Origin: JAGPHI01 sp036661035
GTDB taxonomy: Bacteria > Bacillota > Clostridia > Oscillospirales > Ruminococcaceae
DNA: 64,000 bases
Reading direction: 5' to 3'
NCBI GenBank assembly: GCA_036661035.1
Contig: JAVWZM010000001.1
Coordinates: 1-64,000, forward strand
A program made the position numbers and the translations under genes. The notes under the pieces were generated by a model. That model saw only the letters and a program-made list of their open reading frames with translations, had not been told where the DNA came from and did not search any database. Positions 53,553 through 61,895 of this stretch are shown piece after piece. Every line of letters begins with the position of its first letter. Position 1 is the stretch's first letter.

Positions 53553-53690
53553 TATATGGCAACTTTACTTGGCAGGCAGAACTTTTAAGTGAAGTACAAG
53601 CTGCTATATATTCCATCGCGGGGCGATTATATGCGCCGACCAAAGGTTGATGCGCAATAGCAATGCGTGCGCACATTGCTATATTATGTG
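53553..53690 (+). repeat. Dispersed repeat family A, copy A4
   Basis: It starts ATATGGCAACTTTAC, has CGCGGGGCGATTATATGCGC and ends with a strong hairpin ATAGCAATG / CATTGCTAT. Its right end runs into the last codons of the DUF47 gene. Confidence 0.82.
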
Positions 53691-54307
53691 TTTACTATTG
53701 CAATGTTTTCCACTATATCTGCCACGTCCTCGCAGGCGTCACAGCACATCTCGAAATTGGTGTAAATTTCGCGCCATGCAATTATGTCGAGGGCGCTTTC
53801 TGTGCCGGAGTGGAGTGTGCGCATGCTGCTGATATACATAGCGTCGCCCACTTCTTCAAGACGGTTAATTTCTATAATCAATTCCTCAAGACGTTTAGGT
53901 TTTTTGAAATTGGGAAATTCCACAAGCATTTCCTTTACGGTGTTGCAACATTTAATAATAATATCGGCAAATTCTATGCTGTCTTTGCGTATGGAGGTAA
54001 TATTGCACATATAAATGTGGATAATAATATCCTCTATAGCATCGGTAACATCGTCTAGGTTTTGGCTTAGCTTAATGATATCGTCGCGCTCTATGGGTGT
54101 GATAAACGCGCGCACAAGCTGCGAGGTCATCTCGTGCTTTTTAATGTCGCCGCTATGCTCTATGGTGTGCATGTCCTCCATGCTTTGGCGCAAAGTGTCA
54201 ACTGAAAAATTAGTAAGAATGCTCTTTAGCATTTGGGCGGCATCGCATGCGATAGACGCGCTCTGCACAAAATTGTCAAAATAAAAGCTTTCTGATTTTT
54301 TAGACAT
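53684..54307 (-). CDS. DUF47-family phosphate transport regulator (PhoU-like)
   Basis: The 207-residue, all-helical protein has the DUF47 hallmarks: FVQSASIACDAAQML near the start, EHSGDIKKHEMTSQLVRAFITPIERDDIIKL in the middle (metal-binding PhoU-like repeats) and CCDACEDVADIVENI at the end. It is the usual partner of Pit transporters. The start at 54307 with AAAGGAT upstream matches family N-termini; the frame opens further upstream into pit. It follows pit after 38 bases. Confidence 0.92.
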   Translation of the reverse strand: MSKKSESFYFDNFVQSASIACDAAQMLKSILTNFSVDTLRQSMEDMHTIEHSGDIKKHEMTSQLVRAFITPIERDDIIKLSQNLDDVTDAIEDIIIHIYMCNITSIRKDSIEFADIIIKCCNTVKEMLVEFPNFKKPKRLEELIIEINRLEEVGDAMYISSMRTLHSGTESALDIIAWREIYTNFEMCCDACEDVADIVENIAIVNT

Positions 54308-54345
54308 AATGTAAATCCTTTCGTTTAGGCTGATAATATTGATGC

Positions 54346-55398
54346 TTAGAATATAAATAATAAAAGCTTTGCCATAAGATACCCGATAATGCCGCAACCT
54401 GGGAAGGTAAGTATCCATGTAAATACCATGTCTTTAACCACGCTGATATTAATGGCAGAAAGACGCTTTGTTGCGCCCACGCCCATTACAGCGGTGGTTT
54501 TGGTGTGGGTTGTGCTTACGGGTATACCGAATACAGAAGAAATCAATAGGCACGCCGCCGCCGCCATATCGGCTGAAAAGCCTTGATATTTTTCCAGCTT
54601 TACCATGTCCATGCCAACAGCCTTGATGATTTTATATCCGCCTATTGATGTGCCTATTGCCATTACAAGGGAGCATAAAAGCATCATCCATATAGGTGGA
54701 ACAACATTACCTGTAGTGTCGTTGCCGTTCATCAAAAACACGCCAAGGATAAGCACGCCCATAAATTTCTGCCCGTCCTGCGCCCCGTGCATGAAAGACA
54801 TTGCCGCGCCGCCTGCTATTTGGGCATTTTTGAAAAAGCCAAAGGTGCGGCGCCTGTCCATATCCTTACAAATAAACATAGTGCATTTTGTAACGAGAAA
54901 GCCCATTGCAAAGCCAAGCACCGTGGAAAGCAAAAGCCCGTACAGCACCTTTACCCATTCGCTGCCGTTAATGCCGCTAAGGCCGCCCTGCAATGCAATG
55001 GCTGCGCCGGAAAGCCCTGCGATAAGCGCATGGCTCTCGCTTGTGGGTATGCCAAAATACCACGCTGCCACAGCCCATATTATTATTGCTATCAAAGCGG
55101 CACAAAGCGCCAAAATAGCGTCGTGGTTGTTGCCGTTAAAGTTTACCATGTTTTTAATAGTCATGGCAACGGTGGAATTAAGCAGCGTCATCATAAGTAC
55201 GCCGAATAGGTTAAACACCGCCGACATCAGCACTGCCGCGCGCGGCGACATGCTGCGAGTAGCAACACATGTGGCAATGGCGTTAGGTGCGTCTGTCCAC
55301 CCATTTACAAATATTACACCAAGGGTAAGCAGCACAGTAACAAACAGTATAGGATTGGAAAATACTTGATTTATAAACCAGGCGAATTCAATCTCCAA
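54346..55398 (-). CDS. pit: Pit-family inorganic phosphate transporter
   Basis: The protein of about 350 residues has the PiT signatures FVNGWTDAPNAIATCVATR in the first half and the related block of the second half (ISSVFGIPVSTTHTKTTAVMGVG), with about ten membrane helices. It moves metal-phosphate by proton symport at low affinity. An in-frame ATG at 55410 directly abuts AAAGGAG. The TTG at 55398 has workable spacing and was chosen, without certainty. Together with DUF47 it forms a second phosphate route beside Pst. Confidence 0.9.
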   Translation of the reverse strand: MEIEFAWFINQVFSNPILFVTVLLTLGVIFVNGWTDAPNAIATCVATRSMSPRAAVLMSAVFNLFGVLMMTLLNSTVAMTIKNMVNFNGNNHDAILALCAALIAIIIWAVAAWYFGIPTSESHALIAGLSGAAIALQGGLSGINGSEWVKVLYGLLLSTVLGFAMGFLVTKCTMFICKDMDRRRTFGFFKNAQIAGGAAMSFMHGAQDGQKFMGVLILGVFLMNGNDTTGNVVPPIWMMLLCSLVMAIGTSIGGYKIIKAVGMDMVKLEKYQGFSADMAAAACLLISSVFGIPVSTTHTKTTAVMGVGATKRLSAINISVVKDMVFTWILTFPGCGIIGYLMAKLLLFIF

Positions 55399-55594
55399 TG
55401 CAAAGCACATCTCCTTTAATATCGAGCAATAAACAAGTGAATTGACGGATAAATGATGCGTATAAATATAAACACATTATATATTTCAAAACACTATTTA
55501 TAAGTATATCTAATTTACACGGTTTTTACAATGCTTAATTTGCGCTTTTATTTGCAAAAGCTTTTGCAGCTTACATTTTTGTGCTATAATCGAC

Positions 55595-55658
55595 AATATA
55601 TCAATGGGCGCACACATTGATATTGCATATCGACCTTTCAAGGAAAGTTGCTATATAA
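55595..55658 (-). repeat. Shortened copy of repeat family A (A6)
   Basis: On the minus strand the A-type left end TATATAGCAACTTTCC is followed, after a gap in homology, by the terminal hairpin TATCAATG / CATTGATA. One base pair differs from copy A4 by a compensatory change. It lies in the tcdA leader. Confidence 0.6.
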
Positions 55659-55675
55659 AGCGTAAGGAGAATGGT

Positions 55676-56386
55676 ATGGAGCAATTTAATCGTACTGAAA
55701 TGCTGCTTGGCAAAGACGGGGTTTCGCGCTTGCAAGGCGCGACAGTGGCGGTGTTTGGCGTGGGCGGCGTAGGTGGCTATGCCGTGGAGGCGCTGGCGCG
55801 CGGCGGCATCGGAAAATTGATTTTATATGATAACGACGTGGTTTCTATATCTAATATAAACAGACAAATTATTGCAACCCACGATACTATAGGGCAGCTG
55901 AAAGTAGATGTATGCCGCAATAGGGCTTTGTCCATAAACCCCGAAATTGTTGTTAAGGCGAACGCGCAGTTTATCACAGAGCAAAACGCGGCAGAGCTTG
56001 ATATGCGCGGCTGGGATTATATTATAGACGCCATAGATACCGTAAGCGCAAAGCTTGCCCTTGTAAAGGCGGCAAACGAAAACAATGTGCCGATTATTTC
56101 CGCAATGGGTGCTGCAAACAAGCTTGATGCCACGGCATTTTGCGTAACTGATATATTTAAAACCGAAATGGACCCTTTGGCAAGGGTAATGCGCAGAGAG
56201 CTGCGCATTAGCGGCATAAAAAGCCTAAAGGTAGTATACAGCAAGGAGCAGGCGCTAAAGCCCGCACAAACAGATGAAAAGCTGCCACAGGGTAGGCGCA
56301 GCATACCAGGCAGCGTAAGCTATGTGCCCGGTGTAGAGGGGCTGATACTGGCAGGCGAAGTGATAAAAGCAATCGCTTTGCAGTAA
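55676..56386 (+). CDS. tcdA: tRNA threonylcarbamoyladenosine dehydratase TcdA
   Basis: The 236-residue E1-like protein has the ATP-binding VFGVGGVGGYAVEALARGG, then NRQIIATHDTIGQLKVDV and the C-terminal GRRSIPGSVSYVPGVEGLILAGEVI, as in TcdA (YgdL). It cyclises t6A37 of tRNA. AAGGAGA lies 5 bases before the ATG; the frame opens from 55604 without a site. The catalytic cysteine of true E1 enzymes is not needed in this family. Confidence 0.92.
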   Translation: MEQFNRTEMLLGKDGVSRLQGATVAVFGVGGVGGYAVEALARGGIGKLILYDNDVVSISNINRQIIATHDTIGQLKVDVCRNRALSINPEIVVKANAQFITEQNAAELDMRGWDYIIDAIDTVSAKLALVKAANENNVPIISAMGAANKLDATAFCVTDIFKTEMDPLARVMRRELRISGIKSLKVVYSKEQALKPAQTDEKLPQGRRSIPGSVSYVPGVEGLILAGEVIKAIALQ

Positions 56387-56450
56387 TGCGGCTAATAGGT
56401 TCATGGATATGAATTGTATTATTGAGTGGTAAATTTAATGGCACTATATT

Positions 56451-56483
56451 ATTAAAACTGTTTCGCAAACAGTTTTAATTGTG
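56451..56483 (+). terminator. Terminator after tcdA
   Basis: A perfect 13-bp AT-rich stem (56451-56463 with 56467-56479) closes on a CGC loop. A second inverted pair, AAAAGGCA / TGCCTTTT (about 56590-56646), lies further on, before the Pho box. The 56480-56589 stretch holds nothing else I recognise. Confidence 0.7.
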
Positions 56484-56649
56484 CATGTGCGATAGCACGC
56501 ACATAGGATAAGCTATTTAATAAACAAGTCCACAGACTTATTTTATTAAATGTAAAGCATGGCATTATAATAGTATAAAAACGCAAACTGAAAAGGCAAG
56601 TGTACGGTGGTTTTGTGAAAACAAAAGCACAGTGCGCCTGCCTTTTTGC

Positions 56650-56715
56650 TTTACATATCTTTTACATGCGCTATACAAAAGCGTGGTATTTGAAAAATAT
56701 TGTGTAAGGTATACT
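56650..56715 (+). promoter_or_regulatory. PhoP/PhoB box and promoter of pstS
   Basis: Three hexamers TTTACA (56650), TTTACA (56661) and TATACA (56672) repeat every 11 bases, matching the TTnACA direct-repeat box of Firmicutes PhoP. The -10 box TATACT (56710-56715) follows, with no good -35 box, as expected for an activated promoter. Confidence 0.8.
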
Positions 56716-56747
56716 AAAGGCACGAAATAAAGAAAGAGGGAAAACAA

Positions 56748-57605
56748 ATGAAGAAGATTTGCATAATATTATCCTGCGCCATGCTGACGCTTACCTTGGC
56801 ATCTTGCAAAGGAACGGCGGCATCTGCGCCAAAAGAAAGCACAACCACAACCACACAATCACAGGCGAGCGCACTTAGCGGCAAGGTAGCCACAGGCGGC
56901 TCTACATCTATGGAAAAGGTAATCCTTGCACTTAGCGAGGCATACATGCAGGCAAACCCCGGTGTGACAGTAACCTATGACGCCACAGGCTCCGGAGCCG
57001 GCATAACAGGCGCACTTGACGGTGTGATTGACTTGGGGCTTTCAAGCAGAGCTTTAAAGGCAGAGGAAACAGGCCTTACCGCCACAAGCCTTGCTTTAGA
57101 CGGCATTGCCATAGTGATAAACAAAGATAATAAAGTAACGGATTTAACCATGGAGCAGATTAAAAAGATAGCCACAGGCGAAATAAAAAACTGGAAAGAG
57201 CTTGGCGGCAGCGACATGGAAATAGTATTTTTAGGGCGCGAGGCAGGCTCCGGCACAAGGGACGGCTTTGAAAGCATAGTTGGCGTAAAAGACAAATGCG
57301 TATATGCCGAGGAGCTTACGGCAACGGGTGCCGTAATAGGCAAAGTGCAGGCAAACGCAGGCGGCATAGGCTATGCATCTCTTGCAAGCGTGGACGAAAA
57401 AGTAAAAGCCGTTACGGTAGACGGCGTAGTGGCAAGCGAAGCAACAGTGCTGGACGGCACATATAAAATACAGCGTCCGTTTATCCTTGTAACAAAAACG
57501 GACAAAGAACAGTCTGCGGCTGTAAAAAGCTTTATAGAGTTTGCCACAGGCAGTGAAGCAAAAGAAATCATTTCAAATGCGGGCGCAGTTCCGCCCGTAA
57601 AATAG
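56748..57605 (+). CDS. pstS: Phosphate-binding lipoprotein PstS
   Basis: The 285-residue protein has a lipoprotein signal with lipobox LASC (Cys20), a Thr/Ser-rich linker, and the phosphate-binding pattern GSTSMEKV, ATGSGAGI and GREAGSGTRDGFE. It captures phosphate outside the cell for the Pst ABC transporter. AGAGGG precedes the ATG. It is the first gene of the pst-pho operon, under the Pho box. Confidence 0.95.
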   Translation: MKKICIILSCAMLTLTLASCKGTAASAPKESTTTTTQSQASALSGKVATGGSTSMEKVILALSEAYMQANPGVTVTYDATGSGAGITGALDGVIDLGLSSRALKAEETGLTATSLALDGIAIVINKDNKVTDLTMEQIKKIATGEIKNWKELGGSDMEIVFLGREAGSGTRDGFESIVGVKDKCVYAEELTATGAVIGKVQANAGGIGYASLASVDEKVKAVTVDGVVASEATVLDGTYKIQRPFILVTKTDKEQSAAVKSFIEFATGSEAKEIISNAGAVPPVK

Positions 57606-57612
57606 GTACGGC

Positions 57613-58485
57613 ATGAAGATAAAAAAAATAACGGAAAAAGTAATGAACATATTTTTCCTAATGTGCGCAAGCACGGCAATAATCGCAACAGCCCTCATAA
57701 CAATTTATCTTGTTATGGCAGGGCTGCCTGCTATTAAAGAGATTGGTCTTTGGAAGTTTATATCGGGCACGGTGTGGAAAAGCACGGCTAACCCACCGCA
57801 ATTCGGCATTTTACCGTTTATTCTTACAAGCGTTTACGGCACATTAGGTGCTGTGGCTATAGGTGTGCCTGTAGGGCTTGGCACTGCTATATTTTTATCC
57901 AAAATAGCACCTAAGCCCATTAGCCGCGCCCTGCGCCCAGCCGTGGATTTATTGGCAGGTATTCCCAGCGTGGTTTATGGGCTTGTGGGCATGATGGTGC
58001 TTGTGCCATTCGTTGCGAAAATATTCGGCTTATCAAACGGTGCAGGGCTTTTGTCGGCGATTATTGTGCTTGCGGTAATGATATTGCCGGGCATCGTGTC
58101 GGTGTCACAAACTGCACTTGATGCGGTGCCGAGGGAATACGAGGAGGCAAGCCTTGCCCTTGGCGCAACCAAAGCGGAAACGGTGTTCAGGGTAAGCGTG
58201 CCTGCCGCCAAAAGCGGCATTGCCACAGGCGTGGTGCTTGGCATTGGCCGCGCCGTAGGGGAAGCTATGGCAGTAATGATGGTGGCAGGCAATGTGGCAA
58301 ACATGCCGTCAATGTTTAAAAGCGTTACCTTCTTAACCACTGCCGTTTCTAAGGAAATGGGATATGCGTCGGGCTTGCAAAAGGACGCGCTTTTCAGCAT
58401 TGCGCTTGTACTGTTTGTATTTATAATGCTTATCAACATTGTGCTTGGCATCTGCTTTAAGAAAGGGACAAATAATGAAAAATAA
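57613..58485 (+). CDS. pstC: Phosphate ABC transporter permease PstC
   Basis: The 290-residue permease has six membrane segments and the ABC permease loop motif EEASLALGATKAETVFRV. The order after pstS and the phrase AGIPSVVYGLVGMMVLVP identify PstC. The ribosome site is weak (AGGT), so coupling to pstS is likely. Confidence 0.93.
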   Translation: MKIKKITEKVMNIFFLMCASTAIIATALITIYLVMAGLPAIKEIGLWKFISGTVWKSTANPPQFGILPFILTSVYGTLGAVAIGVPVGLGTAIFLSKIAPKPISRALRPAVDLLAGIPSVVYGLVGMMVLVPFVAKIFGLSNGAGLLSAIIVLAVMILPGIVSVSQTALDAVPREYEEASLALGATKAETVFRVSVPAAKSGIATGVVLGIGRAVGEAMAVMMVAGNVANMPSMFKSVTFLTTAVSKEMGYASGLQKDALFSIALVLFVFIMLINIVLGICFKKGTNNEK

Positions 58486-59323
58486 ACGTGCCCTGCGCGA
58501 TAATGCTTTAATCTCGCTTTTATACTTGGCGGCAGGCATTACCGCGCTTTTAGTGGTGGGCATTATCGGCTTTGTGCTTGTAAAAGGGCTTGCGCATATT
58601 TCGTGGAGCTTTCTTACCTCGTCGCCAAGTGCCCTTAAAAACACTATAGGGATATTGCCAAACATATTAAATACCTTGTATTTAATACTCTTGGCAATTG
58701 CCATTGCGCTGCCCATAGGCGTTGGCGCGGCAGTATATTTAACGGAATATGACGTAAATAAAAAGCTTGTGGCTATTATCGAATTTGCCACAGAAACCCT
58801 TGCCGGTTTACCGTCTATACTATATGGGCTTGTGGGCATGCTGTTTTTCTGCCGAGTGCTAAAGCTGCAAACGTCGTTAATATCAGGCTCGCTTACTTTA
58901 GTGATTATGATACTGCCCACCATAATCCGCACCACACAGGAAGCACTTAAAACCGTGCCCCTTTCATATAGAGAGGGCGCACATGGCCTTGGCGCCACAC
59001 GCTGGTACATGATACGCACCATAGTGCTGCCGTCGTCTATAGACGGCATTGTTACAGGGTGTATCTTGGCGATAGGGCGCATTGTGGGCGAAAGCGCGGC
59101 GCTTTTGTTTACAGCAGGAGTAGGCACGGTAATAGCAGGCAACATAGTGGACGCATATCGCACATCAGGCGGCAGCCTTGCTGTTGCACTATATGTGTAC
59201 GTATACGAGCGCGCGGAGTTTGACGTGGGCTTTGCCATTGCGGCAGTGCTGATGCTGTTGGTGTTTATGATAAATTTTGCTGCGAAAAAAGCAGGCAAAA
59301 GCTTAAAAAGTAAAGGGGAATAG
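58475..59323 (+). CDS. pstA: Phosphate ABC transporter permease PstA
   Basis: The 282-residue permease has six membrane segments, AGLPSILYGLVGMLFF and the coupling loop REGAHGLGATRWYMIRTIVLP. It starts at 58475 with AAAGGGA upstream, overlapping pstC by 11 bases; the frame opens at 58439 without a signal. Confidence 0.93.
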   Translation: MKNKRALRDNALISLLYLAAGITALLVVGIIGFVLVKGLAHISWSFLTSSPSALKNTIGILPNILNTLYLILLAIAIALPIGVGAAVYLTEYDVNKKLVAIIEFATETLAGLPSILYGLVGMLFFCRVLKLQTSLISGSLTLVIMILPTIIRTTQEALKTVPLSYREGAHGLGATRWYMIRTIVLPSSIDGIVTGCILAIGRIVGESAALLFTAGVGTVIAGNIVDAYRTSGGSLAVALYVYVYERAEFDVGFAIAAVLMLLVFMINFAAKKAGKSLKSKGE

Positions 59324-59325
59324 CT

Positions 59326-60078
59326 ATGACAATATTAAGCACAAATAATTTGCACCTTTATTACGGCGAGGCAGAGGCACTGAAGGGCATAAATATGGAT
59401 ATAGAAGAAAAAGAAATTACTGCGCTGATAGGCCCCTCTGGCTGTGGCAAATCCACATTTTTGAAAACCCTCAACCGCATGAATGACCTTGTGCCGAATG
59501 TGCATATTAAAGGTGACGTTCTGTATCGCGGAGAGGATATATATAAAGGCAATATTGACGTGACACAGCTACGCAAAAAGGTGGGCATGGTGTTTCAAAA
59601 GGCAAACCCGTTTCCTTTATCTATATACGACAATATCGCCTATGGCCCGCGCTTGCACGGCACACATTCAAAGGCACAGCTTAGCGCCATTGTGGAAAAG
59701 GCTCTGCGCGGCGCGGCGTTATGGGACGAGGTAAAGGATCGCCTGCGCAAAAGCGCGCTGTCTTTATCCGGCGGCCAGCAACAGCGTCTTTGCATTGCTC
59801 GTGCCCTTGCCGTGGAGCCTGATGTGCTTTTAATGGACGAGCCTACCTCTGCCCTTGATCCTGCCTCTACAAAGAAGGTGGAGGATTTAATGGGTACATT
59901 GGCGCAAAACTATACAGTGGTAATAGTAACCCATAATATGCAGCAGGCAACGCGAGTAAGCGACAAATGCGCGTTTTTCCTGCTTGGGGAGCTGGTGGAA
60001 TACGGCGCGACGCAAGATATTTTTTCCATGCCAAAGGATAAGCGCACAGAGGATTATATTACAGGGCGTTTTGGCTAA
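59326..60078 (+). CDS. pstB: Phosphate ABC transporter ATPase PstB
   Basis: The 250-residue ATPase has Walker A GPSGCGKST (36-44), the signature LSGGQQQRLCIARALA, Walker B VLLMDEPTSALDP and the H-loop VTHNMQQA. The N-terminal LNRMNDLVPN is specific to PstB. It starts 2 bases after pstA. Confidence 0.97.
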   Translation: MTILSTNNLHLYYGEAEALKGINMDIEEKEITALIGPSGCGKSTFLKTLNRMNDLVPNVHIKGDVLYRGEDIYKGNIDVTQLRKKVGMVFQKANPFPLSIYDNIAYGPRLHGTHSKAQLSAIVEKALRGAALWDEVKDRLRKSALSLSGGQQQRLCIARALAVEPDVLLMDEPTSALDPASTKKVEDLMGTLAQNYTVVIVTHNMQQATRVSDKCAFFLLGELVEYGATQDIFSMPKDKRTEDYITGRFG

Positions 60079-60126
60079 AAGCTTATTCGGAAAACATACA
60101 AAAGCTTAAATACATGGCTTTGGGAA

Positions 60127-60227
60127 TCGCAACTTGACTTATTATTGTCTTTGTAAACAACATTTTGTCAAGTTGCATACAGCAAAGACGGGACTTTGAG
60201 TAGGATAAGCAAAAGTGAAATTGCTGT
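60127..60227 (+). repeat. Dispersed repeat family B, copy B3
   Basis: This full copy is nearly identical to B2 for about 65 bases. Hairpin 1 is GCAACTTGAC (60129-60138) with GTCAAGTTGC (60167-60176). Hairpin 2 is closed by ACAGCAA (60179-60185) and TTGCTGT (60221-60227). It lies between pstB and phoU. Confidence 0.88.
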
Positions 60228-60283
60228 GAAAGTATTTTGTTGCTTAATAAAACGATGGGATATATAATAAAGGAGATGTAATA

Positions 60284-60940
60284 ATGCATACAAGGCTTAC
60301 ATTTGAAGAAGAACTGCAAGAGCTTCAAAGCGCGCTTATACGCATGGGCGCAGCGGCGTGCGACGCAATACGCAAGGCGATAGTCGCCCTTGAAACAGGC
60401 GACGGAGAGCTTGCCAAGGCGGTGATAGACGGTGACCGAGATGTGGACGATATGGAACGCACCATAGAGCAGCAATGCCTGACGCTTTTGCTGCGCCAAC
60501 AGCCCGTGGCAAGCGATTTGCGCAAGGTGTCCACCGCCATTAAGATGATAACGGATATCGAGCGTGTGGGCGATGCAGCCGCGGATATTGCGGAGATTAC
60601 CATTCACTGCGACGGTGCGCTGCCCTGCATGGACGATCTGCGCGAGATGGCGGCCGCCGCACAGGCTATGGTAGAGGACTCTATTACGGCATTTTGCAAC
60701 GAAAACCTAGTGCTTGCCGCAGATGTAATAGCCAGAGATGACATTGTGGACGGGTATTTTAACAGGGTTAAAGTGGATATCGCCAAAAGTATGGCGCAAA
60801 ACCCAAACGAGCAAAGCGGAGCCATAGACGCGTTGATGGTGGCAAAATATCTGGAGCGTCTTGGCGACCATGCGGTGAATATCAGCGAATGGGTGCAGTT
60901 TTTCAAAACAGGATTTCATAAAAACCATAAGATAGTGTAA
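60284..60940 (+). CDS. phoU: Phosphate signalling protein PhoU
   Basis: The 218-residue helical protein has two PhoU repeats (VIDGDRDVDDMERTIEQQCL and VIARDDIVDGYFNRV) and the motifs DIERVGDAAADIAEI and LERLGDHAVNISEWV that hold metal clusters. It links Pst activity to PhoR. AAGGAG precedes the ATG. It is separated from pstB by repeat B3. Confidence 0.96.
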   Translation: MHTRLTFEEELQELQSALIRMGAAACDAIRKAIVALETGDGELAKAVIDGDRDVDDMERTIEQQCLTLLLRQQPVASDLRKVSTAIKMITDIERVGDAAADIAEITIHCDGALPCMDDLREMAAAAQAMVEDSITAFCNENLVLAADVIARDDIVDGYFNRVKVDIAKSMAQNPNEQSGAIDALMVAKYLERLGDHAVNISEWVQFFKTGFHKNHKIV

Positions 60941-60957
60941 ATGTATAAGGAGCGCAT

Positions 60958-61674
60958 ATGGATAAACAGGCAAGAATATTTGTAGTAGAGGACGACGACA
61001 GCATTAGATTGCTTTTAGAAATGGCGCTTAAATCCGCAGGGTATAAGGTGTGTGCTTTTACCAATGCAGATGATGCCCTTTGCACCATGGAAAAAGAGCC
61101 GCCCGATGCCGCGCTTTTAGACATAATGATGGACGGCACAGACGGTGTAACAGCCATGCGGATTATACGCGCAGATGCAAAGCTTGCCGCCTTGCCTGTA
61201 ATGATGCTTACGGCGCGTGATACAGAAACAGATAAGGTGCTTGGCCTAGACGCAGGCGCAGACGATTACATGACAAAGCCTTTCAGCGTTTTGGAACTTT
61301 GTGCGCGAGTGCGTGCGCTCTTGCGGCGCGGCACAGATAAAAAGGAAAAGCCCATTGCCTCTTTGGACAGTGGCGCGCTACAGCTTGCCGTAAATTTGCA
61401 CGAGGCATATTTAGACGGCGCGTTGCTGGAACTAACATATAAGGAATACGAGCTTTTAAGCGTGCTTATGCAAAACGCGCCCCGTGCAATATCCAGAGAG
61501 GAATTACTGCAAACGGTGTGGGGCTACGATTTTATCGGCGAAACACGCACACTGGATATGCATATTGGCACCTTGCGCTCAAAGCTTATGGAAGACGCCG
61601 CTGCACCGCGCTTTATTAAAACAGTGCGCGGAGTGGGGTATCGCTTTTTGGGCGAGGTTAAATGCTGCTATTAA
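60958..61674 (+). CDS. phoB: PhoB/PhoP-type response regulator
   Basis: The 238-residue OmpR-family regulator has a receiver with acidic pocket EDD (11-13), phospho-acceptor Asp55 in ALLDIMMDG and Lys107 in TKPFS, then a winged-helix domain (about 135-235) with VRGVGYRF. With PhoR it activates phosphate-starvation genes, most plausibly through the box at 56650. AAGGAG precedes the ATG. Confidence 0.94.
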   Translation: MDKQARIFVVEDDDSIRLLLEMALKSAGYKVCAFTNADDALCTMEKEPPDAALLDIMMDGTDGVTAMRIIRADAKLAALPVMMLTARDTETDKVLGLDAGADDYMTKPFSVLELCARVRALLRRGTDKKEKPIASLDSGALQLAVNLHEAYLDGALLELTYKEYELLSVLMQNAPRAISREELLQTVWGYDFIGETRTLDMHIGTLRSKLMEDAAAPRFIKTVRGVGYRFLGEVKCCY

Positions 61675-61744
61675 TATTTTGTGCGGTTTCATTTAAAAGG
61701 TAGGTCTATTTGCATTTGCAGGATATTGTAATTGAAACAAATGT

Positions 61745-61878
61745 AATGGGTTTAGGACGATAGAAACGCAATTTGTTATCCACGCGCAAAACTCATAAGT
61801 GCGGAACGGTCAAGACCGTTCTCTACAATGTATTGCGATAAATAGAATGGCTTTAGGGTAGTAGAAACGCAATTTGTT
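61745..61878 (+). repeat. Duplicated 33-bp sequence and hairpin between phoB and phoR
   Basis: Two copies of about 33 bases (61745-61777 and 61847-61878, sharing TAGAAACGCAATTTGTT and a preceding TTTAGG) flank about 70 bases. These contain a perfect 8-bp hairpin GAACGGTC-AA-GACCGTTC (61804-61821). No frame crosses it. Confidence 0.75.
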
Positions 61879-61895
61879 TTAACATAGGTGAAAAG

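Noticed and set aside
54605..55369. 254-codon frame antisense to pit
   Set aside because: The conserved PiT motifs on the other strand settle the coding strand.
58333..59298. 321-codon frame antisense to pstC and pstA
   Set aside because: Both permease genes are intact and in operon; this frame is their reverse shadow.
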